Shown piece by piece: positions 25,180-34,214 of a DNA stretch of 64,000 nucleotides. The stretch is from Jiulongibacter sp024742395. Its GTDB lineage: Bacteria; Bacteroidota; Bacteroidia; Cytophagales; Spirosomataceae. Positions within the stretch are counted from its first letter, which is position 1. Each line of letters opens with the position of its first letter. The notes under the pieces are model-generated. The model saw only the letters and a list, made by a program, of their open reading frames with translations. It searched no databases and was not told the origin of the DNA. Both the position numbers and the translations under genes were made by a program. The stretch is taken from contig OZ252236.1 of the NCBI GenBank assembly GCA_965249455.1, positions 4,774,001 to 4,838,000 on the forward strand, in the 5' to 3' direction.

Positions 25180-26664
25180 TTAGATATAAACGCCTACAGT
25201 TAGTAAAATCACACCCAGAACGGCCAGAAGTATTAACAAAGGATAAATGAATTTTAACCATTTATTAAAACCCACATTAACCATAGTAAGAGAGGCTAGT
25301 ATAAGTCCTGTAGGATTAATAAAGGCCATCATTCCCTGTCCGTATATGAATGTGTTAACAATCATTTCTCTACCTATACCTATTACATCTGCCAACGGAG
25401 CAAAAATCGGCATAGTTAGAACGGCCATTCCTGAGGACGAAGGAATAAATAAGGCTAAACCTGAGTACATAAAATATAAGCCATTGATAAAAACTCCTTT
25501 AGGTACACCTTCTACTAACAAAGAGCCATTGTAAAGAAGGGTATCTGATATTTGTCCTTCTTCCATCAAAACGGTTACCCCTCTGGCTACGCCAATAACC
25601 AAGGCTACACCTAAAAGGTCTTTTGAGCCATCAATAAAAGCTTTCACAAATATTTTCTCATTAATTCTTCCAGCAAAGGCAATCAAAATCCCGCCAATAA
25701 AAAATACTGTTGTCATTTCAAGGAACCACCATTCCAAATTTGAAACTCCATAAATCATAACCACAAAACACATGGCGAATAAGCTTAGAATGATTTTTTG
25801 CTTTCCGGTTAATGCTTCAGGAATTTGATTTTTGTTTTTCAAAAACATCCTTTCTATCTCTTCCCTTTGATCTCTTAATATCGATGCCTCGGGGTTGGCT
25901 TTCACCTTCCTGGCATAGCGTAAAATAAACCACAAACAGAGTGAAAGACCCACAAATAACATGATGATACGTCCCTGAATGCCAGATAGCCAATTTATTC
26001 CTGCCGCATCAGAGCCAATAATCACACTAAAAGGATTCACTGTACTGGCCATGGTTCCCATGCTTGAACCAACATAAATACAGGCTACCGCCACCATGGC
26101 ATCGTATCCGGCAGCCAGAAAAACCGGAACCAGTATTGGATAAAAAGCAATGGTCTCTTCAGCTAATCCAAAAGTAGTTCCACCTGCGGCTATTAAGCTG
26201 GTAATGATAATAATGAGTAAATACTCCTTCCCTTTTAGTAACTGAGCTAAGCTTGACACACCTGAATCAAATGCCCCTGTGCTATGAACTACTCCTATGG
26301 TTCCACCAAGAATAAGGACAAAAAGAATGATATCAATAGACTGCAAAATACCTTTTAAAGGGGCTTGAAAGAAGGCCAATAAACCCTGTGGCTTTGGGCT
26401 TGTTTCATGATACGTTCCGGGTATGCCAATGGGTTTCCAGATATCCCCCTCAGTAAATTTTTCTATGGGAATCTTTACCCCTATCCTATTCAACTCCTCT
26501 TGTGTAGCCGGAAACTCCGAAGCCGTTTGACCTGAAATGATGAAGCTGTTCTTTTCTTCATTATAAGAGAGCCTATCGTACTCTCCCGAAGGAAAAAGCC
26601 AGGTAAGACCAGCGACAAAACCGGCAATTAATAATAGAACAGTATGGGCTGTAGGAAACTTCAT
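25180..26664 (-). CDS. YfcC/DcuC-type carboxylate carrier
   Basis: 494 residues, about 12 membrane helices, with an extracytoplasmic loop at about 27-95. Features of the YfcC family are the first helix ending LTWLFPSGEYDR, GTIGVVHSTGAFDSGV, STVNPFSVIIGSDAAGINWLSGI and a repeat of the same kind near the C terminus (FIPSSSGMAVLTMPIFAPLADV, AFINPTGLILASL). These carriers are annotated for C4-dicarboxylate or peptide/amino-acid import; the substrate here is unassigned. Confidence 0.88.
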   Translation of the reverse strand: MKFPTAHTVLLLIAGFVAGLTWLFPSGEYDRLSYNEEKNSFIISGQTASEFPATQEELNRIGVKIPIEKFTEGDIWKPIGIPGTYHETSPKPQGLLAFFQAPLKGILQSIDIILFVLILGGTIGVVHSTGAFDSGVSSLAQLLKGKEYLLIIIITSLIAAGGTTFGLAEETIAFYPILVPVFLAAGYDAMVAVACIYVGSSMGTMASTVNPFSVIIGSDAAGINWLSGIQGRIIMLFVGLSLCLWFILRYARKVKANPEASILRDQREEIERMFLKNKNQIPEALTGKQKIILSLFAMCFVVMIYGVSNLEWWFLEMTTVFFIGGILIAFAGRINEKIFVKAFIDGSKDLLGVALVIGVARGVTVLMEEGQISDTLLYNGSLLVEGVPKGVFINGLYFMYSGLALFIPSSSGMAVLTMPIFAPLADVIGIGREMIVNTFIYGQGMMAFINPTGLILASLTMVNVGFNKWLKFIYPLLILLAVLGVILLTVGVYI

Positions 26665-26682
26665 AAGCCTAAATTTAGAGAC

Positions 26683-26713
26683 AAAAAAAGTGAAACACGA
26701 AATCGCGTTTCAC
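26683..26713 (-). terminator. intrinsic terminator after the NtrC-type regulator
   Basis: Stem GTGAAACGCG with CGTGTTTCAC (one mismatch) on the minus strand, loop ATTT, then seven T. It isolates the regulator gene from the YfcC operon. Confidence 0.88.
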
Positions 26714-26737
26714 TTTCCTATTTAAGTCAAAAAAAAT

Positions 26738-27901
26738 CTAAAGTCCCAATCCGGCGTATAACTTCACGTCATCTACCTGAATGGTTTCACCGCACATGAT
26801 TACTAAACGCTCAACCACGTTTCGTAGCTCACGTACATTTCCTGACCATGGCAGGCTTTTCATATGCTCCATGGCCTCAGGAGAAAAAGTCTTTGGTGCA
26901 TCACCATATTCTTCTGATACATCCTGTAAAAACTTGTCACATAGAAGAGGTATATCCCCGGCTCGTTCCGCTAAAGGTGGCACGTAAATCGGAATCACAT
27001 TAAGCCTATGGAATAAATCTTCTCTAAACTCATTATCGGCAATCGCTTTCTTTAAATCCTTATTAGTTGCAGCCAGTACTCTGACATTGATTTTGATCTC
27101 CTTTTCGCCACCTACCCGAGTAATCTTGCCCTCTTGAAGGGCTCTTAGCACTTTAGCTTGGGCAGACAAACTCATGTCACCGATCTCATCCAAAAACAAA
27201 GTACCATTATCAGCAAGTTCAAACTTACCTATCCTCTGTTTTACAGCAGATGTAAAGGAGCCCTTTTCGTGCCCGAAAAGCTCACTTTCTATAAGCTCAG
27301 ACGGAATAGCGGCACAGTTTACCTCTACCAGCTTTTGCTTAAACCTACTGCTTTTATCATGTATTTGCTTGGCTACCATCTCTTTTCCGGAACCATTTGG
27401 CCCCGTAATAAGTACTCTGGCTTCAGTAGGAGCTACTCTATCTATTGTTTCTTTAACTTTTAGAATAGGAGCAGAATCACCAACAATTTCGTTTTTCTTG
27501 TAAACTCTCTTCTTCAGAGTTTTTATTACCTCTACGTCATTGGCTTTCTCAATGGCATTTCTTACAGTTACAAGAAGTCTGTTTAGATCTGGTGGTTTAG
27601 TAATGAAGTCAAACGCTCCTCTTTTAGTCGCTTCCACCGCATTCTCCACGTTTCCAAAGGCAGATACCATTACAAACTGGGTAACAGATCCTTCTTCTTT
27701 CGCCTTTTGAAGAACATCCAAACCTTCCAACTTTGGCATCTTAATGTCACAAAGAGCAACATCATAAGGAGCACTCAAGACCATATCAAGGCCTTCCTGC
27801 CCATCCTTGGCTTCATCTACTTCATATCCCTCATATTCCAAGATATCTCTTAATGCGTCACGTATACTTTTCTCGTCGTCGATTACTAGGATTTTTGCCA
27901 T
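26738..27901 (-). CDS. NtrC-type response regulator lacking DNA-binding domain
   Basis: 387 residues. Receiver (about 1-120) with D52 and K102. AAA+ sigma-54 interaction domain (about 135-370) with Walker A GPNGSGKE (167-174), the L1 loop GSFTSA (214-219, GAFTGA in classic members), Walker B TLFLDEIG, and WSGNVRELRNVVERL. It stops about 15 residues after the AAA+ lid at YAGLGL, so the C-terminal Fis-type HTH is missing. It would have to act on sigma-54 from solution or through a partner. No adjacent kinase is seen. Confidence 0.9.
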   Translation of the reverse strand: MAKILVIDDEKSIRDALRDILEYEGYEVDEAKDGQEGLDMVLSAPYDVALCDIKMPKLEGLDVLQKAKEEGSVTQFVMVSAFGNVENAVEATKRGAFDFITKPPDLNRLLVTVRNAIEKANDVEVIKTLKKRVYKKNEIVGDSAPILKVKETIDRVAPTEARVLITGPNGSGKEMVAKQIHDKSSRFKQKLVEVNCAAIPSELIESELFGHEKGSFTSAVKQRIGKFELADNGTLFLDEIGDMSLSAQAKVLRALQEGKITRVGGEKEIKINVRVLAATNKDLKKAIADNEFREDLFHRLNVIPIYVPPLAERAGDIPLLCDKFLQDVSEEYGDAPKTFSPEAMEHMKSLPWSGNVRELRNVVERLVIMCGETIQVDDVKLYAGLGL

Positions 27902-28135
27902 GTATAATAGCTTACAAGTGGGTTAAGTAAAGTTCTAGTGCAGATTTTACAATCATAACACAATGGCAAGTTAGTAAAAAATCTTATCAATGAGATGTAA
28001 ATGATAGCTATCATATTTTATCAGTTTTTATCGACAAATATGCTCAGACTATACGAAAACAGGTCTTATTCTAAAATCAGAATAATTATTCGGTATCATT
28101 CTTGCTATATGATGTAAAACTATTGTGTGAATGAT

Positions 28136-28942
28136 ATGCAGAAGTTACTTACTAAGATTCTGATAATAAGTGCCCTTGTATTTATTAATCAGTCATGTAA
28201 AAAGAAAAACAAGCTTGATCCCTTTGGTTCAGGGGTCAATTCCTGTCCATTACTAGCTGTAACGGATGAAAATGGAAACACCATAAGGGACTTTGAATAT
28301 GTGGGTGATCAGCTTATCAGAATTTATAGCAAAGATGACCCAGCCTCTACGATGAGTTTTCGATACGACGAAAACGGCAGAGTAAAAACCATGGAAGTAG
28401 AAAATGAGGAGGATTTAGAATCCTACCTGGTAAAATATACTTATGATAAGGATAATAGAATAAGTGAAACTATGGGTAATGTAGCAGGACTTGACTTCAT
28501 GAAAAATACTTTCACTTATAGCGACAACAAAATCACTCAGGTAAATACAGAGATAAACCTCTTTGGTCAATCTATCAGTGGATTCACCAGAATTGAATAT
28601 GTGAATGGTAACGTGAGTTCAGTTTTCACGAGTATTGATGGTGAACCCGAAAAACTGGCGTACAAAGGCGAACAATACGATAGCAAACCACAGTTTAACC
28701 CTCCGATTTATAAAATTGCTGCAATGGGATTTGTAGGCGTAGCAAATAACTTTTTTTCCTATTTCGGGAAGAACAATATGGTTAGCGGCAAAGTCTACAA
28801 TGAGGATGGAATTATTGATCATACCACGCAGATAGTCTATGATTATAACAAGCAGGAGCTTCCTAAAACCTCAGAAAGTATCGTTACCAAAGGCAGTGAT
28901 ATCAAAAGAAGCTTAAGAAAATACGAGTTTAATTGTAAATAA
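28136..28942 (+). CDS. lipoprotein with YD/RHS-like repeats, function unknown
   Basis: About 268 residues from the ATG at 28136 (a GTG at 28127 adds three residues). The signal ends in a lipobox at FINQSC followed by KKKNK, as in Bacteroidota outer-membrane lipoproteins. The body has short beta repeats of the YD kind: SFRYDENGRVKTMEVE, KYTYDKDNRISETMG, FTYSDNKITQVNTE and RIEYVNGNVSSVFTS. They resemble small RHS-type wrapping domains. No partner is visible nearby. Confidence 0.72.
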   Translation: MQKLLTKILIISALVFINQSCKKKNKLDPFGSGVNSCPLLAVTDENGNTIRDFEYVGDQLIRIYSKDDPASTMSFRYDENGRVKTMEVENEEDLESYLVKYTYDKDNRISETMGNVAGLDFMKNTFTYSDNKITQVNTEINLFGQSISGFTRIEYVNGNVSSVFTSIDGEPEKLAYKGEQYDSKPQFNPPIYKIAAMGFVGVANNFFSYFGKNNMVSGKVYNEDGIIDHTTQIVYDYNKQELPKTSESIVTKGSDIKRSLRKYEFNCK

Positions 28943-28982
28943 AGAGCATGTGCTTACATGACTAATAATCCAGTGTAAGAAA

Positions 28983-29004
28983 AAGGCCACCCTAGGGTGG
29001 CCTT
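28983..29004. terminator. bidirectional terminator, perfect 22-nt palindrome
   Basis: AAGGCCACCC, TA, GGGTGGCCTT is a perfect inverted repeat (10-bp arms), with A-rich left and T-rich right flanks. It sits between the convergent lipoprotein and SPFH genes. Confidence 0.92.
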
Positions 29005-29028
29005 ACTATTTATTTCAAATCAAATCCT

Positions 29029-29931
29029 TTAAGGCTGAAGAAGAAGGTTTCCTTCTTTGCCTCCCAGAATAACCATTTTAGCATTCTCAGATTTCGCTAA
29101 ATCTCTTTGAACCTGAATGGCCTCATACTTGAGTAGTTTATCAGTAAGCGTAGAGGTTATGATTCTCTGATAATCTGCTATACCTTGAGCCTCCACTCTT
29201 TTACGCTCAGCTTCCTGTTGCTCTTTTTGCAGGACAAACTCCATTTTTTGAGCTTCTTGCTCGGCATTTATTTTTGACTCAATAGCCTCCTTTACAGATT
29301 GAGGTAAAGTTATGTTTCTTACTAATAACTGCTCTAATACCAACCCTCTGTTTTCGAAATCAGAAGAGATGGCCTCAAAGATTTTATTCTGAAACTCTTC
29401 TCTTTTAGATGAATACAAAGAAACGGCCTCATAGTTTGCTGCCAAATCTCTTATTCTTGTTCTGGCGATGGGTCTTACAATAAGATCTCGGTAACTAATA
29501 CCTAATTCCCGGTATATTTCAGGAGCTTTTGCCGGTATAATTCTATAAAGTACCGTAAGATCAATCGTTACCTCCAATCCATCTCTAGAAAGGGCTCTGA
29601 TGGCGTCATCGCCTCCTTTGTTTCCTTCATCTGTAACACCAGACATCGTGTAATTCTGAGTTTTTATGTCAAATTCCATTACTTCTACTAATGGATTTAC
29701 CACATTTAAACCACTTGGCAGTGTACCGTCTTTTACATTTCCAAAGAGTGCCTGCACACCTACTTGTCCCGGATTAATCTGAACTACAGCCTTTGAGAGG
29801 GCTCCTAAAGCCAAAAGGACAATTCCCGCTATTCGCATAATACCGGAGTACTTTTGAACGGGGGAGGCCGGAGTATTCACCACAAAACTTACGATGAGTA
29901 CAGCCAAACCTAAAAACAATAACATATTCAT
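29029..29931 (-). CDS. SPFH/band-7 (prohibitin-like) membrane protein
   Basis: 300 residues. One or two N-terminal hydrophobic segments (about 3-18, 30-48), then the band-7 domain starting AVVQINPGQVGVQALFGNVKDGTLPSGLNVVNPLVE. It is followed by RRIPAKAPEIYRELGISYRDLIVRP-like sequence and a Glu/Gln/Lys/Arg coiled coil (about 215-260; AEQEAQKMEFVLQKEQQEAERKR). It would oligomerise into a membrane ring or scaffold. The target protease or partner is unknown. Confidence 0.9.
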   Translation of the reverse strand: MNMLLFLGLAVLIVSFVVNTPASPVQKYSGIMRIAGIVLLALGALSKAVVQINPGQVGVQALFGNVKDGTLPSGLNVVNPLVEVMEFDIKTQNYTMSGVTDEGNKGGDDAIRALSRDGLEVTIDLTVLYRIIPAKAPEIYRELGISYRDLIVRPIARTRIRDLAANYEAVSLYSSKREEFQNKIFEAISSDFENRGLVLEQLLVRNITLPQSVKEAIESKINAEQEAQKMEFVLQKEQQEAERKRVEAQGIADYQRIITSTLTDKLLKYEAIQVQRDLAKSENAKMVILGGKEGNLLLQP

Positions 29932-29967
29932 ATTCCTGTATTTTGTTGTTTTGAAACCTCAATCTAC

Positions 29968-30016
29968 AAAAAAGCAGAGCCCCCTTCTAGTAAAAGCTTA
30001 CAAATGGGGGCTCTGC
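29968..30016 (-). terminator. terminator after the haem-binding gene
   Basis: Perfect 11-bp stem, GCAGAGCCCCC (29974-29984) with GGGGGCTCTGC (30006-30016), loop of 21 nt. On the minus strand it is followed by a T run (29968-29973). Confidence 0.88.
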
Positions 30017-30048
30017 AATATTATTGGCCTTAGCCAATGATAAACAAA

Positions 30049-30552
30049 TTAATGCTTATTTCCTTCGGGTCTTGGCGGTCTGGTTAAGTCAATGGTAGAG
30101 TCCGCTTCCATCTGAGCTCTCAAATCTTTGCTCCAGCTTATTAATGTATTTTTCTCTGATTCTGTCAGTGCTGATTCTTCATGAATTTTTACATAATCCT
30201 CCAATGGCATTTTATTCTCTTCTACTTCTTCAGCCACCTCCTCAAGTTTATGATGTGCTTTCCAAGGTTCATAAGCAGCAAACTCAGAAAAATCTAAATG
30301 ACGTTTTCCATCGTTTATATGATCTGTCAAATACCAGGCAACAGGCTGAAAATTAGCATACCATGGGTAGTTGGTGTTATTGCTGTGGCAATCATTGCAA
30401 GCTTTGCTTAAGATAATTTTAACATCTTCCGGCACATCATATTTAGTTGTGATGTCGTTTTCAGATAGTGTAGCAGAAATGTTTTTTTCCGGCCTGATAA
30501 ACTGAATGATTATTAGAACTATCAACAGCCCTACAAGTATTTTTTTGATCAT
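30049..30552 (-). CDS. membrane-anchored haem-binding protein (PF14376-type)
   Basis: 167 residues. N-terminal anchor about 4-19, then a single c-type haem site CNDCH (52-56) in KACNDCHSNNTNYPWYANFQP, the family signature of haem-binding domain proteins in Bacteroidota. WYLTDHINDGKRHLDFSEF follows, with a possible distal Met (ENKMPLEDYV). Likely a periplasmic electron carrier. It is divergent from the GMC oxidoreductase across 144 nt, so a dehydrogenase-cytochrome pair is a fair guess but is not shown. Confidence 0.88.
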   Translation of the reverse strand: MIKKILVGLLIVLIIIQFIRPEKNISATLSENDITTKYDVPEDVKIILSKACNDCHSNNTNYPWYANFQPVAWYLTDHINDGKRHLDFSEFAAYEPWKAHHKLEEVAEEVEENKMPLEDYVKIHEESALTESEKNTLISWSKDLRAQMEADSTIDLTRPPRPEGNKH

Positions 30553-30571
30553 AATTAAAGATTTTGTTAAT

Positions 30572-30600
30572 CAAATTTAGCTTAGATTTCACTTGTTCAA
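30572..30600 (-). promoter_or_regulatory. promoter of haem-binding gene (TTG-N18-TAAATTTG)
   Basis: On the minus strand TTG (30600-30598) and TAAATTTG (30579-30572) are separated by 18 nt. The ATG is at 30552. Good consensus match. Confidence 0.65.
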
Positions 30601-30662
30601 AACATTTTGACAAAATATCAAAAACCTTCCCGAATAAGGATAGATAGCTTTATTTGGTTTTG

Positions 30663-30670
30663 TAGTTTTG
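30663..30670 (+). promoter_or_regulatory. -7 element upstream of the GMC oxidoreductase
   Basis: TAGTTTTG (TAnnTTTG), 27 nt before the ATG at 30697. It supports that ATG against the longer frame opening at 30607. No spaced TTG. Confidence 0.45.
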
Positions 30671-30696
30671 AAGAACCTATTGAACCGAATTTATAT

Positions 30697-32418
30697 ATGT
30701 ACATTAATTTGAATGAAAACGTAAACAATACGTTTGATGCCATCGTAGTAGGAAGCGGAATAAGTGGCGGTATAGCAGCGAAAGAATTGGCAGAAAAAGG
30801 CCTTAAGGTCTTAATGGTAGAACGAGGCCCTCATAATGAGCACATCAGTAGTTATACGCATGCCATGACACCGGAGTGGGAATTGCCACATCGTGGTCAA
30901 ATCACTAACGAAATAAAGGAGCGTTTCCCTTATATGACTACTGAAGGTGGATACCCTATTAATGAAACCAATGATCATTTATGGATGCCTTTTAATGAAA
31001 GCCCTTACATTAGAAAAAAGCCTTACGACTGGTACCGGGGCTTTGGTACCGGAGGAAAATCACTACTATGGGGAAGGCAGGTGTATAGGTGGAGTGATCT
31101 TGATTTTGAAGCCAATCTAAAGGATGGTATAGCCATTGACTGGCCCATAAGATACAAGGATATCGAACCTTGGTATGATCATGTTGAAAAATTTATCGGA
31201 GTAAGCGGCGAAAAACTTGGGCTACCCCATCTGCCGGATAGCGTTTTTCAGCCTCCTATGGATTTAAACTGCGTAGAGGAGCATTTTAAAAGCAAAATGA
31301 AAGAGCTTTATGGAGCGACACGGATTATGACCATTGGGCGGGTAGCCCACCTGACAGAGCCCACAGAAGAGCAAAAATCTTTAGGAAGAACGAACTGTCA
31401 ATACAGAAACGCATGTGCAAAAGGTTGCCCATATGGCGGCTATTATAGCACCAATGCCGGTGCATTACCCGCCGCCATGAAAACCGGTAATCTGACTTTG
31501 TTAAGTAATGCGGTAGTTTCTCAAGTTTTAACTGACCCAAAGACTAATAAAGCCACCGGAATACTGGCCATAGACAGAGAAACCAAAGAAAGCAAAGAGC
31601 TTTTTGCAAAAGTGATTTTTCTTAATGCTTCTACCATAGGAAGTACACAAATTCTACTAAATTCTAAATCTGATAGGTTCCCTGATGGATTGGGCAACGA
31701 TAGTGGAATGCTCGGCAAAAATATGATGGATCATCATAGCCGTGTAGGTGCAAGAGGCCAGGTAGAAGGGTTTCTAGATAAATATTATTTTGGCCGAAGA
31801 GCCAATGGTTTTTTCATACCTAGATACAGAAACATTGGAAACGACAAACGAGATTATTTAAGAGGGTTTGATTACCAAGGTGGTGCGGGCAGAGGTCGGG
31901 GTAACACCCAAGGTAAACCTTCATTTGGCCCAGAACTCAAAGAAGCCTTAACTGAAGTGGGATCCTGGGGAATAGGCATGAGCTCCTTTGGAGAATGTCT
32001 TCCTTATGAAGATAACAGGATGTACCTACATGAAACTGAAAAGGATCAGTATGGCATCCCGAAAATTGTTTTTGATGCCGAAATTAAAGACAATGAACAA
32101 AAAATGCGTATTGATATGGAGAATGACGCAGCTGAAATTCTTGAGTCTTGCGGAGCAAAAAATGTAAGTACTTACCGATTGGAAAAGCCTCCGCTTGGTT
32201 TATCAAAACATGAATTGGGCACAGCCAGAATGGGGCTTGACCAAAAGACGTCTGTACTCAATAAACACAATCAGGTATGGGGCTGTGAAAACGTCTTTGT
32301 AACAGATGGTGCCAGTATGGTCAGCAGCGGCTGTGTGAACCCTTCACTTACCTATATGGCTCTAGCAGCAAGAGCCGCAGATTTTGCCGTGAGTTCACTC
32401 AAAAGGGGTGAATTGTAA
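30697..32418 (+). CDS. GMC-family FAD-dependent oxidoreductase with cysteine cluster
   Basis: 573 residues from the ATG at 30697. FAD fold GSGISGG (about 19-25), LVGTGGKSLLWGRQ-type loop (FGTGGKSLLWGRQVYRWS), and the C-terminal HELGTARMG plus DGASMVSSGCVNPSLTYMALAAR. Substrate oxidation (alcohol or sugar) with FAD. Cysteines C234, C240 and C244 (C-x5-C-x3-C-P, in CQYRNACAKGCP) resemble the iron-sulfur region of membrane FAD sugar dehydrogenases. No Tat signal is seen, so a partner subunit might carry it. The electron acceptor may be the divergent c-type protein. Confidence 0.9.
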   Translation: MYINLNENVNNTFDAIVVGSGISGGIAAKELAEKGLKVLMVERGPHNEHISSYTHAMTPEWELPHRGQITNEIKERFPYMTTEGGYPINETNDHLWMPFNESPYIRKKPYDWYRGFGTGGKSLLWGRQVYRWSDLDFEANLKDGIAIDWPIRYKDIEPWYDHVEKFIGVSGEKLGLPHLPDSVFQPPMDLNCVEEHFKSKMKELYGATRIMTIGRVAHLTEPTEEQKSLGRTNCQYRNACAKGCPYGGYYSTNAGALPAAMKTGNLTLLSNAVVSQVLTDPKTNKATGILAIDRETKESKELFAKVIFLNASTIGSTQILLNSKSDRFPDGLGNDSGMLGKNMMDHHSRVGARGQVEGFLDKYYFGRRANGFFIPRYRNIGNDKRDYLRGFDYQGGAGRGRGNTQGKPSFGPELKEALTEVGSWGIGMSSFGECLPYEDNRMYLHETEKDQYGIPKIVFDAEIKDNEQKMRIDMENDAAEILESCGAKNVSTYRLEKPPLGLSKHELGTARMGLDQKTSVLNKHNQVWGCENVFVTDGASMVSSGCVNPSLTYMALAARAADFAVSSLKRGEL

Positions 32419-32421
32419 AAA

Positions 32422-32462
32422 GAACGTTGTTTGTCTATAAATTATCTCGACAGACAACGTTC
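32422..32462. terminator. bidirectional terminator between GMC and ArsC-like genes
   Basis: A 14-bp stem, GAACGTTGTTTGTC with GACAGACAACGTTC (one G-U), loop of 13 nt. It lies between convergent genes. Confidence 0.82.
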
Positions 32463-32479
32463 CTAAAATTTCTTAATTC

Positions 32480-32830
32480 TTAAAGTAGCTTTTCAAGATA
32501 CTCCGGTTTAAAACCAACCGCCACTACCTTTCCATCTTTTTCTATAATTGGTCGCTTTATTACAGACTGATTAGCAAGCATCATCTCTTGAGCTATTTCA
32601 GGATTTGTAAAGTTGGCCTTTTGATCTTCACTGAAGTTTCTGAAAGTTGTCCCTCGGTTATTGACTAATATTTCCGGCTTTTCCTGGCTGAGCCATTTCT
32701 CAATTTTCTCTTGCGTTACACCCTCAGTTTTATAATTATGAAAGTCGTACTTCATCCCTTTTGACTCTAACCAGTCAAAAGTTTTTTTCATTGTATTGCA
32801 GTTCTTAATTCCGTAAACGGTTATTGACAT
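32480..32830 (-). CDS. ArsC/Spx-family protein (YffB-like)
   Basis: 116 residues, thioredoxin-fold ArsC family. MSITVYGIKNCNTMKKTFDWLESKGMKYDFHNY is the family start; only the first Cys (C11) of a CxxC is kept, as in YffB. RGTTFRNF and the C-terminal SVIKRPIIEKDGKVVAVGFKPEYLEKLL match the family end. It could be a glutathione- or thiol-dependent reductase or an RNAP-binding Spx relative; arsenate activity is not implied and no ars genes are nearby. Confidence 0.87.
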   Translation of the reverse strand: MSITVYGIKNCNTMKKTFDWLESKGMKYDFHNYKTEGVTQEKIEKWLSQEKPEILVNNRGTTFRNFSEDQKANFTNPEIAQEMMLANQSVIKRPIIEKDGKVVAVGFKPEYLEKLL

Positions 32831-32969
32831 AATTGTGGCTTACATTTTGTTTAACACTCACTTAACAGGTGAACACAGCCTAAAGGCTTGTCGTTTCCTG
32901 TTTTGTTCTTAATTTCGACAAAATTAAAAGGCTATTAGATAACATCCTTATTTACTTCTAAATACCATC

Positions 32970-34214
32970 ATGAATTCGATTAAAAACAACAAAGCTATCT
33001 ACCTGTTGCTTATACTTTTAGCCTTTGGCTGCAAGTCAAATTCTCAGCAGAAAGTAGACAAGCCTATCAATGAAAATGAAATTACCTGGCATCCTGGTAT
33101 TATGGATGCTCTGGCTCAGGCCAAAAAAGAGAATAAACTGCTTTTTGTAGAGTGTTACTCGCCTACCTGTCCTTATTGTCAGGCTTTAGAGCCATTCTTT
33201 AAAACACCCGAAGTGGCTATAAAGTACAACAGTAATTTCATCAGTTACAAAATGGATGTGACCAAAGAAGGGGAAAGAAAATTCTTAGATGACAGAAGCG
33301 TTTGGCTGCCTAGTTTCCCTATGTTCTTGTTTTTTGACGGAGACGGCAAATTGGTTCATCAGGCTGGTGCAGACCCTACTGTAGAATCTATCAATGGCAA
33401 CGCAGATTTAGCTTTGGATCCTGACAAAAGAGCTTCCAGTTACGCCAGTCGTTTTGCTAAAGGTGAAAGAAACATCGATTTCCTCTCAAACTATGCTGCC
33501 TATGGCCGAGTAACTTTGGATACAATGGCTACTTTGAATGCAGCAAACGAACTTTTCAAGATTTATCCTAAAGACAAACTAGGTACAGAAGAGAGTTGGA
33601 AAATTTTGAAGAAGTCTGTCAATGATATTGACAATGGCTTCTCAAAATATTGGTTTGACCATGTGAAAGAAGCGGCGGCATTTGAAGCTAAAGAAGGCCA
33701 CCCTGGCAATGAAAACAATATTTTCGGTGGTATTATTCAATCTTCTATTTACAGTAGCAGAGGTAAGGCTTATGACGTGGCCAAGCTACAAACAGTAAAA
33801 GAGTACATGAAAAAGGCTGGAGCCGGAGAATACGCGGAAAGTGTTACCTGGGAGCTCGAAGTAAAAGCCAATATCAGAGAAAATCAGCCAGCCAAAGCTC
33901 TTGCTATAGGAGAGAAAACGGTTTCTAAATTTAAAGGTAATGGTTCTGCCATAGTGTATATTACCCGTGTATTCATAGATAGTTTTAAAGACAACAGCTA
34001 CATTCCTTCGGCCAAAAAATGGCTCGCTGAAGCAGCAACTTCTATCAATCAGGACAATGTAAAAGCTGAATACTTTTACGAACTGGCCAGAGTACATCAA
34101 AAAGCAGGAGATACAGCCGAAGCGAAAACAAATGCTCAGTCTGCACTAACATTAGCTAACAAAATAGGCTCAAAGAATACGAAATTTCAAGAGCTTTTAA
34201 ACAGCCTTAATTAG
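32970..34214 (+). CDS. thioredoxin-domain lipoprotein
   Basis: 414 residues. Lipoprotein signal LLILLAFGCKSNSQQ. Thioredoxin-like domain about 40-165 with the redox pair CPYC in LFVECYSPTCPYCQALEPFF, followed by DDRSVWLPSFPMFLFFDGDGKLV with the cis-Pro region. The remaining 250 residues are helical, with TPR-like spacing (KALAIGEKTVSKFKGN, YFYELARVHQKAGDTAEAKTNAQSALTLA). Probably a periplasmic thiol protein involved in folding or in delivering reductant. Its stop interlocks with that of gldH. Confidence 0.85.
   Translation: MNSIKNNKAIYLLLILLAFGCKSNSQQKVDKPINENEITWHPGIMDALAQAKKENKLLFVECYSPTCPYCQALEPFFKTPEVAIKYNSNFISYKMDVTKEGERKFLDDRSVWLPSFPMFLFFDGDGKLVHQAGADPTVESINGNADLALDPDKRASSYASRFAKGERNIDFLSNYAAYGRVTLDTMATLNAANELFKIYPKDKLGTEESWKILKKSVNDIDNGFSKYWFDHVKEAAAFEAKEGHPGNENNIFGGIIQSSIYSSRGKAYDVAKLQTVKEYMKKAGAGEYAESVTWELEVKANIRENQPAKALAIGEKTVSKFKGNGSAIVYITRVFIDSFKDNSYIPSAKKWLAEAATSINQDNVKAEYFYELARVHQKAGDTAEAKTNAQSALTLANKIGSKNTKFQELLNSLN

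Noticed and set aside
30607..30696. 30-residue N-terminal extension of the GMC oxidoreductase
   Set aside because: It lies upstream of and across a TAGTTTTG promoter element, and the FAD-binding fold begins properly at the ATG at 30697.
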